DNA of 64,000 bases, from positions 786,501 through 850,500 of the forward strand of contig CM017563.1 in assembly GCA_007844125.1 (NCBI GenBank), in the 5' to 3' direction. The stretch is from Sinonovacula constricta (Eukaryota > Mollusca > Bivalvia > Cardiida > Solecurtidae). Shown here in pieces: positions 63,421-64,000 of this stretch. Both the position numbers and the translations under genes were made by a program. Below the pieces are notes generated by a model. It did not search any database. It had not been told where the DNA came from and saw only the letters and a program-made list of their open reading frames with translations. Every line of letters starts with the position of its first letter. Positions within the stretch are counted from its first letter, which is position 1.

Positions 63421-63441
63421 AGAGTATGTAATGGGTATTAC

Positions 63442-64000
63442 CTTTGCTTGGAAATGACCATTTTTGTCCTATTGTAGCCTTCAAACAATTCACTTCACCT
63501 TCCATGTTTGAAATTTTCTTACTGTGGTTTGAAATCTCAGAACTGTGTTCCTCAAGTGTCTGTTGAATTTCTTGGAGAGTATCATTGCGTTTCCAAAGTT
63601 CAAGCTCCGTCCTCCATTCATCACCGTTGACAATTTCCTCTTTTTCTACTGTATCAAGGAAATCCTTAAGGGGGATGTTGGTGCCAAATTCTAATTGAGC
63701 TTTAGTTAATGCAGTACTTATTAATTGCCAATTGTTCATAAATTCATCTGTGTTCATGGATAAACGGCATACGTGACCATACAAACTGTTTCTGAGATCT
63801 CGTATGGCATCCAATGCTATTCTTTGTGAGGATTGGGGTTGGATAATACAGTTTGAAATGATGCAAGTCAAAAGTGTTATATCAAGACTTTCGATGTCTG
63901 AATGTGGAAAAAGCTTGTCCCACTGACTGGAGCTTATTTTATTGTTTTTACGTAAGACAGTAAGATCACTTTTACATGAGGCTAAAACCTGATCTAAGGA
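63442..64000 (-). CDS. DZIP3-type HEPN domain exon of the HEPN-NACHT gene, partial
   Basis: The frame is open from the window edge (64000) to the donor AAG|GTAATA, with GT at 63441-63440: 186 codons plus one base, a phase 1 end. The start of the gene lies outside the window. Counting from the edge, residues 1-110 match the helical HEPN domain known from DZIP3 and many invertebrate immune-type proteins. They include SQWDKLFP at 25-32, the DITLLTCIISN helix at 40-50, and RNSLYGH at 70-76, which fits the R-x(4-6)-H motif of HEPN ribonucleases. Residues 141-175 (TLQEIQQTLEEHSSEISNHS and following) have a heptad pattern of a probable coiled coil. HEPN domains may cut RNA or serve as adaptors; which applies here is unknown. 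No ATG is used as start in this exon. Confidence 0.85.

Overview
The window looks like AT-rich, repeat-dense, intron-bearing eukaryotic DNA, most plausibly from a bivalve mollusc. There are no operons or bacterial-type gene packing. The window holds a single-exon GT11-type fucosyltransferase, a multi-exon HEPN-NACHT-repeat immune-type gene, tRNA-derived SINEs, TTAA-flanked MITEs, a broken hAT transposon, a non-LTR retrotransposon tail and many minisatellites. The taxon is inferred from gene families and repeat style; no marker gene proves it.

Only two loci are convincing host genes. On the + strand, 2399-3406 encodes a complete 335-residue type II membrane alpha-1,2-fucosyltransferase-like enzyme. 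On the - strand, at least three exons of one gene can be joined: 64000-63442 (HEPN domain of the DZIP3 type plus a probable coiled coil, cut by the window edge), 59699-59619 (an 81-base linker exon) and 49879-46566 (NACHT NTPase plus a C-terminal array of 79-residue LRR-like repeats). All junctions are phase 1 and agree with each other. The product resembles an NLR-like sensor whose N-terminal effector is a HEPN domain that keeps an R-x5-H motif. The last repeat is broken by a 1-base and then a 2-base gain, and the coding sequence stops there.

Layout: 1-2.2 kb, MITE end, poly-G and a SINE; 2.2-3.4 kb, the fucosyltransferase; 3.4-5.7 kb, simple repeat, SINE, MITE and a 39-bp minisatellite; 6.4-11.9 kb, a hAT element inside an older repeat whose uninterrupted relative lies at 10.9-11.2 kb; 13-16.9 kb, an inverted MITE pair and three MITEs in a row; 17-31 kb, mostly featureless sequence with SINEs, a MITE and a LINE 3' tail; 31.7-37.1 kb, minisatellites, chiefly a 4.3-kb array of 69-bp units with a 620-bp higher-order repeat; 38.4-44.4 kb, 46-bp and 34-bp minisatellites; 46.4-64 kb, the HEPN-NACHT gene, whose two large introns are filled with SINEs, tandem repeats and a duplicated block.

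The repeats are partly related to each other. SINE families A and C appear to share a 3' tail, the 39-bp minisatellite matches the 3' end of SINE family B, and the ~144-bp tandem units are the core of a longer dispersed element. Family letters used here (SINE-A/B/C, MITE-1/2, element X) are local labels, not database names.
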